Translations under genes and position numbers: made by a program | In this document: positions 34,825 to 43,642 of the stretch, in pieces | How positions within the stretch are numbered: the first letter of the stretch is position 1 | How the letters are laid out: each line of letters begins with the position of its first letter | From: Cognatitamlana onchidii | GTDB taxonomy: Bacteria; Bacteroidota; Bacteroidia; Flavobacteriales; Flavobacteriaceae | DNA length: 64,000 nt | Assembly (NCBI RefSeq): GCF_004804355.1 | Contig: NZ_SRWZ01000003.1 | Location: forward strand, 124,001 to 188,000 | Direction: 5' to 3' | Notes under the pieces: generated by a model | The model's database searches: none | Seen by the model: the letters and a program-made list of their open reading frames with translations, nothing else | Told to the model about the DNA's origin: nothing

Positions 34825-36120
34825 ATGTTTCTTGAAAACCTGCGATATAAAGCCTTTTGGTTTATTGATTTAGTTAAAGGTTCGAAAATCAATAAACATT
34901 ATAAAAATATTGAATATGTTCTAACAAATTATAATTCTCAAAGAACTAATTCAATACAATCACAACACTTAAAACATATATTGCGCCATGCAATTGAAAC
35001 CACTGCTTTTTACAAAAACTTAAAAATTAATGCCGTTTTAGAAGACTTCCCCGTAGTAAATAAAAATATTTTGCGATTGGAATCTGAAAAGCTTATCTCC
35101 AAGAATTTTAGAAATAAAAAAAAATATTCCGTAACAACAAGCGGATCTACAGGAACACCTCTTACAGTAATTCAAGACAAAAATAAAAGATTAAGAAACA
35201 TGGCTGATTTAATTTATTTTTCGAATCTCGCTCACTATAAGATTGGTTTTAAGCTTCTATTTTTGAGACGCTGGAGCGATGACCTTAAAAAGAGTAAATT
35301 ACTTTCTTGGATGCAAAATATATCAGCTATAGATGTCTTAAACCTTGACAATCAAAGGGCCTCTAAAATTATTAATAACCTATCAAAAGATAAGTCAAAC
35401 AAGGTATGGCTAGGTTATGCTTCCGGATTTGAAGTTATGTGCCGTTGCATTAAAGATATGAATGCCAAGCCAATACACGCTAAGGTTCAATCTGTTATTG
35501 CAGTAGCTGAAGCATTGACACCTTTTACAAAAAAGAGTATGCAGTACTACTTTAATGCACCTGTAGTCTCTAGGTATTCCAATATGGAGAATGGAATACT
35601 TGCTCAACAATTACCATATAAAGGCGAAGACTTTGTAATTAACTGGGCCAGTTACCATTTTGAAATATTACAGCTAGATAAAGATGTTCCTGTAAAACCT
35701 GGAGAATCTGGAAGAATTGTACTTACAGATTTGTTTAATTTTGGAATGCCAATAATTAGATATGACACAGGTGATGTTGGTTGCATGGATCATAGTGTTT
35801 CCCCTCCAGTATTTAAACATATCGAAGGTAGAAAGTCTGATTTGATTTTTAATACAAAAGGAATTATTGTACCTTCTATGATTATTGCCAGTGTTGAAGA
35901 TTTTAGAGGAATTATACAGGCGCAATTAATCCAAGAAGATAAAATGTCCTACACTTTAAAACTTAATTGTGATGAAGTATTTAAACAAGAAACAGAACTG
36001 ATACTTGAATTTAAGAATTATTTAGGAGATGATGCTTTGATAAATATTGAATATGTTGATGAAATTCCTCTACTGAACTCTGGAAAAAGAAGAGCAACGG
36101 TAAATAACTATATCAAGTAG
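34825..36120 (+). CDS. CapK/PaaK-like adenylate-forming enzyme (copy 1)
   Basis: This 431-residue member of the phenylacetate-CoA ligase/CapK branch of the AMP-binding superfamily has TTSGSTGTPLTVIQDKNKR (P-loop-like motif, about residue 108), SRYSNMENGILAQQ, GRIVLTDLFNFGMPIIRYDTGDVG (the YxTGD motif), HIEGRKSDLI and a short C-terminal domain ending LLNSGKRRATV. The predicted reaction is activation of a carboxylate with ATP. A close paralogue lies at 42335-43642, and the matching N-termini (FWFIDLVKGSKINKHYKNI versus FWLLDFIKGGAIRKHYNDI) support the start. CapK genes occur in capsule loci but their substrates are unknown. Confidence 0.85.
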   Translation: MFLENLRYKAFWFIDLVKGSKINKHYKNIEYVLTNYNSQRTNSIQSQHLKHILRHAIETTAFYKNLKINAVLEDFPVVNKNILRLESEKLISKNFRNKKKYSVTTSGSTGTPLTVIQDKNKRLRNMADLIYFSNLAHYKIGFKLLFLRRWSDDLKKSKLLSWMQNISAIDVLNLDNQRASKIINNLSKDKSNKVWLGYASGFEVMCRCIKDMNAKPIHAKVQSVIAVAEALTPFTKKSMQYYFNAPVVSRYSNMENGILAQQLPYKGEDFVINWASYHFEILQLDKDVPVKPGESGRIVLTDLFNFGMPIIRYDTGDVGCMDHSVSPPVFKHIEGRKSDLIFNTKGIIVPSMIIASVEDFRGIIQAQLIQEDKMSYTLKLNCDEVFKQETELILEFKNYLGDDALINIEYVDEIPLLNSGKRRATVNNYIK

Positions 36121-36184
36121 AATCTATTTCCATAAACTCAGATAAATGTAGGCAAATCGATACTTATCTCAAATTTTTAACAAT

Positions 36185-36907
36185 ATGCTCAAAATGCGAT
36201 TATATAATTTAGAAAACGATATAAATGAAGTCCCAGAATGGGTTCAGCAAAGTTTTGAAGGTTTTAGAAACACTATGAGTGATAACTCCAATCCTTTTCC
36301 TTGTCACTTTGCTAAGACTGGTATAGAGAAATCCTCTTTTCGATATACCTATATTAAGAACGGTGAATTAAAAAAGCCCGAAATCTTTAAGGAGGCTTTA
36401 GTTGATTATTTAAATCGATATAAGTCTTTTGGATGGCCATCTGTTCTTGTTGTTTTCATTGAAAACAATGGAGAGGCATCATTAGATGTACATGAATCAG
36501 CCTTTTGGAATATATTACAGTACCTTGTTAGTTCTGATAATCGACCCTGGCCAATTGAAATTCCAAATAATCCTGAGAATTATAAATGGCAATTTTGTTT
36601 TCATGGTACTCCTTTATTTATAACAGGACACAGCTCAGTCTATAAAAAGCGTAGAAGCAGACATTGTTCATCTGACATGATGATGGTTATTCAGACTATG
36701 GAAACGCTGCAACCAGTTACAGGAGGCTCGAAACGTGCAGATTTGGTTAGAAAAACAATCAGGAACCGAGTAAACGAGTACGATGAAATCCCTGTTTCAC
36801 CGCTCATAGGCGCTTATCCAGACAGACACTCGAGAGAATGGAAACAGTTTTGGCTACCTGAAGAAAATAACGATAAGAAACAATGCCCTTTGCATTTTTC
36901 CAAATAA
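36185..36907 (+). CDS. YqcI/YcgG family protein (GntA-like haem N-hydroxylase homologue)
   Basis: This 240-residue protein contains SNPFPCHFAKTGI (about residue 37), DVHESAFWNILQYL, PWPIEIPNNPENYKWQFCFHGTPLFITGHSS and PLIGAYPDRHSREWKQFWLPEEN, ending CPLHF. These are the hallmarks of the YqcI/YcgG family (PF08892), one member of which, GntA, is a haem-dependent N-hydroxylase in guanitoxin biosynthesis. The two conserved segments PFPC and FCFHG may hold haem or metal ligands, but I cannot assign them. It follows the CapK-like gene after 64 bp on the same strand and a possible terminator lies 22 bp downstream, so CapK and this gene may form a two-gene unit. Substrate unknown. Confidence 0.8.
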   Translation: MLKMRLYNLENDINEVPEWVQQSFEGFRNTMSDNSNPFPCHFAKTGIEKSSFRYTYIKNGELKKPEIFKEALVDYLNRYKSFGWPSVLVVFIENNGEASLDVHESAFWNILQYLVSSDNRPWPIEIPNNPENYKWQFCFHGTPLFITGHSSVYKKRRSRHCSSDMMMVIQTMETLQPVTGGSKRADLVRKTIRNRVNEYDEIPVSPLIGAYPDRHSREWKQFWLPEENNDKKQCPLHFSK

Positions 36908-36929
36908 TACCAAAGAAACCAAACCGATT

Positions 36930-36958
36930 AACCACCATTTTATGGTTGTTATTTGATT
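36930..36958 (+). terminator. possible terminator after the YqcI/YcgG gene
   Basis: AACCACCAT (36930-36938) pairs with ATGGTTGTT (36942-36950) with one mismatch and a 3-nt loop, followed by ATTTGATT. Stem is good but the T run is poor. Confidence 0.45.
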
Positions 36959-37055
36959 AAAATGAATACAAAATATTATTAAGACCTTGTAATTATTTGG
37001 TATCTTTACTTTAAAGATCATAGAAAGTCAGAAACGTATCTTGGTACCCTTAAAC

Positions 37056-37745
37056 ATGAATTATTATATGAAACCTCATAGAGATAGGTACTTATTTTCA
37101 GCTTTAGCCCTATGGTTCTTGGTAATAACACTAAACGGCTTTTCACGATTTTTTTTTATATCTGGTTATGAGTACCAATTAAAATTTCATTTAAAACTGC
37201 ATGGTATCATTTTTTCAAGTTGGGTATTATTGTTCTTCATACAATCCTGTCTTATTTGGAAAAAAGCACACAAAACTCATAAAATATTAGGTATTAGTGC
37301 CTTACTTGTTGTGCCATTAATATTTGTAAGTGGTTTTTACACAAGCTTTGCCAAAACCCCTACAACTCCTTCGGAGATTGGAGATAACCTGAGCTATTTA
37401 TTTGCTTTTACCATATTTTCTTTACTCGGCTTTAAAAAACGTAAAGTTGCATATAAACATAAGCGCTTCATGGTTTTTGCATCTTCAATGTTATGCAGTG
37501 CTGCAGTAGCAAGACTTAATTTTATGGGAGTTGAAATAGGGCGTATCCCGCTTGTTTTTTATTCGCTTATGTTATTACCAATGATGGCGGTAGGATTTTG
37601 TGACTTGCTTTTTTTAAAGAAGAGGTTTCAATTTAATTTTATAAATATTTTAGCTCTAGTTGTGATTCTTTATGCTTCAAATATACTTTGGGAATCCAAA
37701 ACTTGGTCTCAAATTTCAGAATATGTAATAGAACTCATAAGCTAA
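37056..37745 (+). CDS. six-helix integral membrane protein of unknown function
   Basis: This protein of about 229 residues has six to seven predicted helices: LFSALALWFLVITLNGF, KLHGIIFSSWVLLFFIQSCLI, ILGISALLVVPLIFVSGF, NLSYLFAFTIFSLLGF, IPLVFYSLMLLPMMAVGFC and ILALVVILYASNILW. Histidines at helix ends (FHLKLHG, KAHKTHKILG, KHKRF) are arranged as in DUF2306/cytochrome-b561-like membrane proteins, so haem binding is possible but unproven. ATG 37056 is preferred to the TTG at 37041; ATG 37068 (MKPHRDR) is also possible. TATCTTTA at 37001-37008 is a near-match -7 element. It converges with the methyltransferase gene 51 bp downstream. Confidence 0.75.
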   Translation: MNYYMKPHRDRYLFSALALWFLVITLNGFSRFFFISGYEYQLKFHLKLHGIIFSSWVLLFFIQSCLIWKKAHKTHKILGISALLVVPLIFVSGFYTSFAKTPTTPSEIGDNLSYLFAFTIFSLLGFKKRKVAYKHKRFMVFASSMLCSAAVARLNFMGVEIGRIPLVFYSLMLLPMMAVGFCDLLFLKKRFQFNFINILALVVILYASNILWESKTWSQISEYVIELIS

Positions 37746-37796
37746 TAGCAACAATCAAACCTCCTAAAATCAATTGAGTAAAAAGGTTTATGTTCT

Positions 37797-38537
37797 TTAT
37801 TTACTACAAACGATATAAAGCATCCCCTTTTTCTGAGTTGGCTTTGAAGCCTTAAAATCGCTTTGGTTCTTAACCTCTAAAATATCATACCCCAGAGTTT
37901 TCAATTGATCTATAATCTCTTTTTCTTTCACCCAATAGGCACATGCCTGATTTTTATTAAACAGTTTCCAGTTAAACTTACCATTAATCTTTAACCATGG
38001 TAATCTGTGTCTTAAAAGAGTCTCATTCCTAACCCTTCTAATCAGGTTAACAAAGGTATTAAGTAGAGGGTTAAATCTTCGAGAGTCATAATCCAGAAAA
38101 GAAAAAAATACTATACCTCCAGGTTTGAGAATCCTATAGGATTCTTTTAAAGCATTTTTAAAACCGCTTTCTGTAGGAATAAAATTGAGAACCTGCTGCA
38201 TATATAACGCGTAATCAAATGATTCTGAACTATACTGGAGCAATTCTGTAGCATCTCCAACCTCAAACTTCACCTTTGAATTTAAAGTTTTACCTCGTTC
38301 AATAGCATAATCAATCATGCCCGGAACAATATCAAATGCCCTAATACTGTCGAAACCCAAATTCTCAACATAAAAAGCCAAACGCCCCCCTCCTGTTCCT
38401 ACATCAAGAACATTTTTGGAAGTATTTACCAGGTACTTCTTAAAGAGCATTTTTTCTGACAATAAGAGATGACTCTTTTTTGACCAGACTTCTAATAACT
38501 CATTCGAATATAATTCAGCATTTAAGTTTTTCATCAT
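37797..38537 (-). CDS. class I SAM-dependent methyltransferase
   Basis: This 246-residue protein has motif I VLDVGTGGGRLAFYVE (about residue 43), an acidic residue after the second strand (IRAFDIVPGMIDYA), KFEVGDATELLQY, the motif IV region FDYALYMQQVLNFIP and LKPGGIVFFSFLDYD. It is a UbiE/Methyltransf_11-type small-molecule methyltransferase; the substrate is not evident. It stands alone on the minus strand, facing the membrane-protein gene, with an 873-bp spacer with transposon debris behind its start. A role in polysaccharide methylation is possible from context only. Confidence 0.87.
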   Translation of the reverse strand: MMKNLNAELYSNELLEVWSKKSHLLLSEKMLFKKYLVNTSKNVLDVGTGGGRLAFYVENLGFDSIRAFDIVPGMIDYAIERGKTLNSKVKFEVGDATELLQYSSESFDYALYMQQVLNFIPTESGFKNALKESYRILKPGGIVFFSFLDYDSRRFNPLLNTFVNLIRRVRNETLLRHRLPWLKINGKFNWKLFNKNQACAYWVKEKEIIDQLKTLGYDILEVKNQSDFKASKPTQKKGMLYIVCSK

Positions 38538-39410
38538 TTAAGAAGATAGATAGTATGTTGTTATTAGCGCTATTACCTGAAATTACTTCCTAAATGTAAA
38601 CTTTTTCTACTAATTCGACATATCAATTTATGAATTTTTAGAGGTAAATAGATAATTTCATAACTTGTATGTCCTTAGAATATGGGATTAAATGGAATTT
38701 TTTAAGAGCCCCTCTCATTCCAGTTTGCTGAACGCTTAAAACAGACGTGGATTGTATAGAACATCTAAGTCAAATTAAGTAGGGCGAAGCTGTGTTCCAT
38801 TGAGTTTCAGTTTTTCGGTGTCCAACTTGCTCACCTGTATTCCCCGATAGGTTTGAAACATTTATTTAAAAACGCCTCTTTCACTCCATTTGCGGTTATA
38901 GTAAAAAACTGTTTGCTTAGAAAAGCGAGGTATACAGGCCTCTTCTATATCAACAAATAAAAAACTCCATTACCAATCCGTATTGAGCTTATGAACATAA
39001 CATTTAAAAATATTAACCATGTCAAAACTAGTGGCAAACGCTCTCGTGTTATTCCGAACAAAGCACGAAATAAGATTTTCTTTTGATTTTTTTGCAAACT
39101 TGTTGTACTCGCAGCTCTTTCGACTATGATTTATTGGTTTCCAACTCAAAATTACTACTTTTTAACTGCTTGAATTTTTAGAAAAAGTTTAAATCGCTCC
39201 AATAACTTAAAAGACAATATTGCCTTAATGCACAACAGGGTGATGTTTTTTCTTACCATCTCGAGTCTCTCACCAGGTTTGGGACTAAAAATCGCCATAT
39301 ACCGACATATTATCGATTAATCCTTTATTGACTAAATATTTTGCGGTCCATAATTCAATTTTGTTTTATTTTTGGGTTTTGCTCTCATAGGTATAAAAAA
39401 ATTGAAAGCC
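38538..39410. other. 873-bp non-coding spacer with decayed sequence
   Basis: No intact gene. A short stretch on the minus strand resembles an IS5-type transposase (entered separately). The rest has scattered stops in all frames and a somewhat higher GC content than other spacers, as expected of decaying coding DNA. A promoter for the sugar transferase at 39411 should be near 39350-39400; I see no exact TAnnTTTG but CAATTTTG (39357-39364) is one base off. Confidence 0.5.
38795..38955 (-). pseudogene. remnant of an IS5/IS4-like transposase
   Basis: The minus strand reads CIPRFSKQTVFYYNRKWSER then GVFK, a stop, MFQTYRGIQVSKLDTEKLKL and NGTQLRPT. This resembles the N-terminal part of IS5-type transposases (Q-T-V-Y-Y-Y-F-R-K-W...G-V-F, then L-D-x-S-x-V-x-L-D-G-T-H). 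At least one internal stop is present and neither the N-terminus nor the DDE region is found, so it is a dead fragment. Identification is by eye and moderate. Confidence 0.4.
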
Positions 39411-40022
39411 ATGTATAAATTCTTTTTAAAAAGACTTTTAGATTTCTTAGCAGCCTTTTTCGGACTCATTATATTATCGCCTCTAATTCTGATGCTAATT
39501 ATTATATTAATGTTTATTAATAAAGGACGTCCGTTTTTCTTTCAAGAACGTCCTGGTAAGAATGAGAAAATATTCAAAATAATCAAGTTTAAATCTATGT
39601 CAGACAAAAAAGATGCTTTAGGGAATTTGTTGCCAAATGCCGATAGAATGACAGGATTTGGATCCTTTATTAGAAAAGCATCTCTAGACGAAATCCCGCA
39701 ACTCTTTAACGTTATAAAAGGTGATATGAGCTTTATAGGCCCTCGCCCATTACGGGTGCATTATCTACCCTATTATACTAAGGAAGAATCTATAAGGCAC
39801 ACCGTTAGGCCTGGCATTACCGGACTAGCACAAGTATCTGGAAGAAATAATTTAAGTTGGGATGATAAATTAGCTAGGGATATTGAGTATGTTGAATCTC
39901 TATCTTTCTTCAATGATGTTATTATTTTTTTTAAAACCATAAAGAAAGTTTTTAACACCAATAGTATCGAAATTGATCCGGATATGTTGGATTTGGACCA
40001 GTTAAGAAAAAATATGAACTAG
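39411..40022 (+). CDS. PglC-like phosphoglycosyl transferase
   Basis: This 203-residue monotopic phosphoglycosyl transferase has the N-terminal re-entrant helix LLDFLAAFFGLIILSPLIL, ERPGKNEKIFKIIKFKSM, SLDEIPQLFNVIKGDMSFIG then PRPLRVHYLPYY, and HTVRPGITGLAQVSGRNNLS. The VSGRNxxSW segment is that of PglC, which loads diacetylbacillosamine-phosphate on undecaprenyl phosphate. ATG 39411 is used because an in-frame TTG at 39372 would add 13 residues not seen in the family. It fits the PglF/PglE-like pair and PglA-like GT4 elsewhere in the window. The ATP-grasp gene follows after 44 bp. Confidence 0.91.
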   Translation: MYKFFLKRLLDFLAAFFGLIILSPLILMLIIILMFINKGRPFFFQERPGKNEKIFKIIKFKSMSDKKDALGNLLPNADRMTGFGSFIRKASLDEIPQLFNVIKGDMSFIGPRPLRVHYLPYYTKEESIRHTVRPGITGLAQVSGRNNLSWDDKLARDIEYVESLSFFNDVIIFFKTIKKVFNTNSIEIDPDMLDLDQLRKNMN

Positions 40023-40066
40023 TTTACAATACTTTATATCCATCTCAAGAAGCAATCTTATATAAC

Positions 40067-41089
40067 ATGATTCACAATATTCTTTTCACCTGTGCAGGTA
40101 GACGCAATTATCTCATAAATTACTTTAAAACGGCACTTAATAATTCAGGAAAAGTCATAGCAGCGGATAACGTTTTAACAGCACCATCAATGGTGGACGC
40201 TGATATTGCCGTTATGGTTCCTAAAATTAATGATGTAGACTATATACCCAATCTGGAACAAATAGTAAAAACGTATAAGGTGACTGCAATTATTTCGTTG
40301 AATGATCTGGAATTACCTGTACTTGCCAAGAATAAAGAGCGTCTGGAATTACATGGGTGTAAAGTTCTCATTTCTAATGAAAACATTATTGATATTGCCT
40401 TTGACAAATGGAAAACTTATAATTTTTTTAAGGAGTTGAACGTAGATACTCCAAAAACTTATCTGGATATAGACAAGACAATTACTGCCATTGAAAATAA
40501 CGAACTTAATTACCCTCTTATTGTAAAACCCAGATGGGGAAGCGCCTCGATTGGTATTGATATTGCAAACAACGAGGACGAATTGAGGTTGGTTTATAAA
40601 CTGCAGCATATCAGAATACACAAGTCTATTTTAAAAGATGCTAGTTTGAAAGATATGGATAAATGTATTCTTATTCAGGAGAAAATCAATGGAGAAGAGT
40701 ATGGTGTGGATATTTTAAATGATCTGGATGGTAACTATTACGGAACTTTTGTTCGTAAAAAAATAGGCATGAGGTCTGGCGAAACAGACAAGGCGATTTC
40801 CATTGTTGATGACAAGTTTACCAAAATAGCAGCACTTATTGGATCAAACACTGGTCATGTAGGAAATATGGACTGTGACTTTTTTGTTGCAAACGAAAAA
40901 GTTTATTTCCTGGAAATGAATCCCAGATTTGGTGGCGGCTATCCTTTTTCACATGAAGCAGGCGTGGATACACCTTCCATATATTTGTCATGGCTAAATG
41001 GTAAGACCAATGTTGAAGAATTCAATAATTTTAAAGCAGGAATGATGTTTTCAAAATGCGATAGAATCGTCCATATTCCACAAAAGTAA
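40067..41089 (+). CDS. ATP-grasp ligase domain protein
   Basis: This 340-residue protein starts NILFTCAGRRNYLINYF (PreATP-grasp domain) and has NYPLIVKPRWGSASIGI (ATP-binding Lys and glycine loop), CILIQEKINGEEYGVDIL, and the metal-binding VYFLEMNPRFGGGYPFSHEAG. It belongs with carbamoyl-phosphate-synthase-like stand-alone ATP-grasp ligases, which join a carboxylate to an amine or thiol. Coupling to the PglC-like gene (44 bp upstream, same strand) suggests it modifies an amino sugar, for instance by linking an amino acid to a 4-amino group. That is inference. Similar ATP-grasp genes are common beside sugar transferases in Bacteroidetes polysaccharide loci. Confidence 0.87.
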   Translation: MIHNILFTCAGRRNYLINYFKTALNNSGKVIAADNVLTAPSMVDADIAVMVPKINDVDYIPNLEQIVKTYKVTAIISLNDLELPVLAKNKERLELHGCKVLISNENIIDIAFDKWKTYNFFKELNVDTPKTYLDIDKTITAIENNELNYPLIVKPRWGSASIGIDIANNEDELRLVYKLQHIRIHKSILKDASLKDMDKCILIQEKINGEEYGVDILNDLDGNYYGTFVRKKIGMRSGETDKAISIVDDKFTKIAALIGSNTGHVGNMDCDFFVANEKVYFLEMNPRFGGGYPFSHEAGVDTPSIYLSWLNGKTNVEEFNNFKAGMMFSKCDRIVHIPQK

Positions 41090-41232
41090 CATCATCTAAA
41101 AAACTTATAAAATAAAAAGTATTATTTTCTATTATTCCTACCCTTGCTCTTTAGAACATTTCTTATGATTAACTGTCGCACAGAACAAACGTTTTTAGAT
41201 ACAGATATAGAGAATTAATAATAATCATTTTT

Positions 41233-42192
41233 TCAAGCTGATTCATACCTTTTCTTTCTTAAATTATTAATCATAACTTCAGTCATGCTCTGCAAATCAA
41301 AGTCCGGAGACCAACCCCAATCTTCTCTAGCTCTCGAATCATCAATACTTCTAGGCCAACTATTTGCAATTTCTTGTCGAAAATCAGGTTTATAATTTAT
41401 TTTAAATTCAGGGTAATACTTTTTAATAGACAAAAACACCTCTTCAGGTGAAAAAGTCATTGAAGACAAATTATATGAAGTTCTAATCTTAACACTCTCA
41501 GATTCAGCATTCATTAACTGCAACGTTGCTTTTATAGCATCATCCATAAATATCATTGGCAAACTACTATCTTTCTCTAAGAAACAATCGAACACTTCTC
41601 CCGAAATAGCTTTATGATAAATATCTACGGCATAATCAGTAGTACCACCCCCTGGTAATGATTGATAACCAATAATTCCTGGATACCTTAAAGACCTTAC
41701 ATCAATATTATATTTACTGTAGTAATATTGTGCCAAATTTTCTCCAGCTACTTTACTGGCTCCATAAATTGTTGACGGATTCAAACTAGAAAATTGGCAA
41801 GTCTGGTCTAAATCTGCATGACTTCCAAAAACTGCAATTGAACTAGGATAAAACACTTTTTTTATGTTATGTTTTCTTGAAACCTCTAATACATTAAAAA
41901 ACGAATTCACATTAACCTCCCAAGCTTCCCTTGGACTTCTCTCTGCTTTGGCTGAAAGAATTGCTGCTAAATGATAAATTTGACTAATTCTATATTTTTT
42001 AACAATTTTTTCTAGAGCATGGTAATCTGTAGCATCTAGGATTTCAAAATTATTTACAAATTTATCTTTGTAATAAATATCAGATGCAATTATACATTTT
42101 TTCCCAAAGGTATTTTCAAGAGCTGGGGTTAAAACAGAACCTATTTGACCGTTAGCCCCGATAACTAAAATATTATTTATTTCAATTGCCAT
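41233..42192 (-). CDS. tdh: L-threonine 3-dehydrogenase, SDR (epimerase-like) type
   Basis: This 319-residue extended SDR has the N-terminal ILVIGANGQIGSVLTPAL, HLAAILSAKAERSPREAWEV, VFYPSSIAVFG, the Tyr-Lys pair in TIYGASKVAGENLA, SLRYPGIIGYQSLPGGGTTDYAVDIYHKA (in two blocks) and the ending SWPRSIDDSRAREDWGW. The GGGTTDYAV block is diagnostic of the short-chain L-threonine dehydrogenases first described from Flavobacterium and Cupriavidus, rather than of sugar epimerases. It oxidises L-threonine to 2-amino-3-ketobutyrate with NAD+. It lies 142 bp after the second CapK gene on the same strand. A sugar-epimerase role is possible but less likely. Confidence 0.85.
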   Translation of the reverse strand: MAIEINNILVIGANGQIGSVLTPALENTFGKKCIIASDIYYKDKFVNNFEILDATDYHALEKIVKKYRISQIYHLAAILSAKAERSPREAWEVNVNSFFNVLEVSRKHNIKKVFYPSSIAVFGSHADLDQTCQFSSLNPSTIYGASKVAGENLAQYYYSKYNIDVRSLRYPGIIGYQSLPGGGTTDYAVDIYHKAISGEVFDCFLEKDSSLPMIFMDDAIKATLQLMNAESESVKIRTSYNLSSMTFSPEEVFLSIKKYYPEFKINYKPDFRQEIANSWPRSIDDSRAREDWGWSPDFDLQSMTEVMINNLRKKRYESA

Positions 42193-42334
42193 TTTAAATA
42201 AATTTAATGTGTTGTAAAAGTAGAGGTAAATTTTTTAAAATCTTGATTTCGATGAAATATTAGACCAACCTAACGAATATTTAGATAACCAGTGAGATAA
42301 GCCTATTTTTATCGGTAAAACATCTAAATCAAAT

Positions 42335-43642
42335 TTAATTAGCTGTCATTTCATTTACCACAAGTTTTCGTTTACCAGATGACAATAATGGAATCTCGTT
42401 AACATACTTCAAACTTATTTGAGCGTCCTTTCCAAAATACCCTTTAAACTCACTAAGAAGTTCTTCCTCTCTAGAAAAACCTTCCCAAGGATTTAATCTA
42501 AATTCATATTCTTTTTGCCCTATCTGCGCAAACTGATATTGCTTTAATTCTGAATACTTCCACATATTAACAGTAACAATATGCGACGTAATTACTCTGT
42601 TTTTTGTATCTAAAACCATGTCAACTTTCCTACCATCAATTCTATTCAATACTAGTCTACCATATTCATCTTCTCCCATAACACCTATATCTCCAGTATT
42701 ATATCTTATCAGAGGCATACAATAATTAAACAAATCTGTTATTACTATTCTTCCCATCTCACCATTTTTTACTGGTATATCTTCAACTAAATCCAACAAT
42801 TCTATTTTAAAGCTTGCGTGGTTTATCTCATAATCATAACCTCCAGAAACTTTTTGCTGAGCAAGCATCCCGCATTCCATGTTGGAATACCTTGCCAAAA
42901 CAGGTACTTGAAAATACTTCTCCATTTTATCCTTAGTAGACCTTTTTAGTTCATCTGAATTTGTTATGATAGACTTAACTTTATAGTTTAATTTACGGCT
43001 TCTTATTTTATCAAGATAATTTACAATAATATCACATGTAGATGCAAAACAAAAAATGCTTTTATCAGATTTATCATTTTTAAGGTCTTCTAAAAGATTT
43101 TGAACATCTTTATCCGTATAATTCAAAATATTATAAGGTTTTATATTTTCTAAAAACAGTTTCAATTTGGATTTTTTGTTGATATCATTCCAAACTTTCA
43201 TAAAAAGCAACTTAGACCCTATTTCAAACCCCCCTCTTTTGGTAAAATATATTATATCAGCATTGTTTCTTAGTCTTTTGTTTTTATTATGATAAAGCCT
43301 GAATGGAGTCCCGGTTGAGCCACTTGTTACAACCGCTGTATTCTGTTTATCGATAAACTTAATGGACTTAAAACTATTAAAATTATCCCTTATTATACCT
43401 TTATCTATAACTGGAAAATCTTTAAGCGAATCACTTTTAGCATGAGTACTATAATAAGGAACAAACTCTCGTGCATTACTCAATACAGATTTCAAATGCT
43501 GATTCTGTAGCAATTCTGCTTCAGGTGAATCAAAATTTTCAATTATATATTTAATATCATTATAGTGCTTTCTTATTGCACCTCCCTTAATAAAATCCAA
43601 AAGCCAAAAGCCTTTTTTTCTCAGCAACTCTAATAATCTCAT
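42335..43642 (-). CDS. CapK/PaaK-like adenylate-forming enzyme (copy 2)
   Basis: This 435-residue paralogue of the protein at 34825 shares VVTSGSTGTPFRLYHNKNKR, ARYSNMECGMLAQQ, GRIVITDLFNYCMPLIRYNT followed by GDIG, and IPLLSSGKRKLVV. The order and spacing of motifs match over the full length, so both are probably active rather than one being a relic. It is on the opposite strand to copy 1 and 6.2 kb away, so the pair is not a recent tandem duplication. Predicted reaction: ATP-dependent activation of a carboxylic acid. The orphan exosortase gene is divergent from it, 309 bp away. Confidence 0.85.
   Translation of the reverse strand: MRLLELLRKKGFWLLDFIKGGAIRKHYNDIKYIIENFDSPEAELLQNQHLKSVLSNAREFVPYYSTHAKSDSLKDFPVIDKGIIRDNFNSFKSIKFIDKQNTAVVTSGSTGTPFRLYHNKNKRLRNNADIIYFTKRGGFEIGSKLLFMKVWNDINKKSKLKLFLENIKPYNILNYTDKDVQNLLEDLKNDKSDKSIFCFASTCDIIVNYLDKIRSRKLNYKVKSIITNSDELKRSTKDKMEKYFQVPVLARYSNMECGMLAQQKVSGGYDYEINHASFKIELLDLVEDIPVKNGEMGRIVITDLFNYCMPLIRYNTGDIGVMGEDEYGRLVLNRIDGRKVDMVLDTKNRVITSHIVTVNMWKYSELKQYQFAQIGQKEYEFRLNPWEGFSREEELLSEFKGYFGKDAQISLKYVNEIPLLSSGKRKLVVNEMTAN

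Noticed and set aside
41233-42192. UDP-glucose 4-epimerase as the function of this SDR protein
   Set aside because: The GGGTTDYAV and SWPRSIDDSRAREDW blocks are typical of SDR-type threonine dehydrogenase; sugar epimerase motifs in the substrate region are absent.
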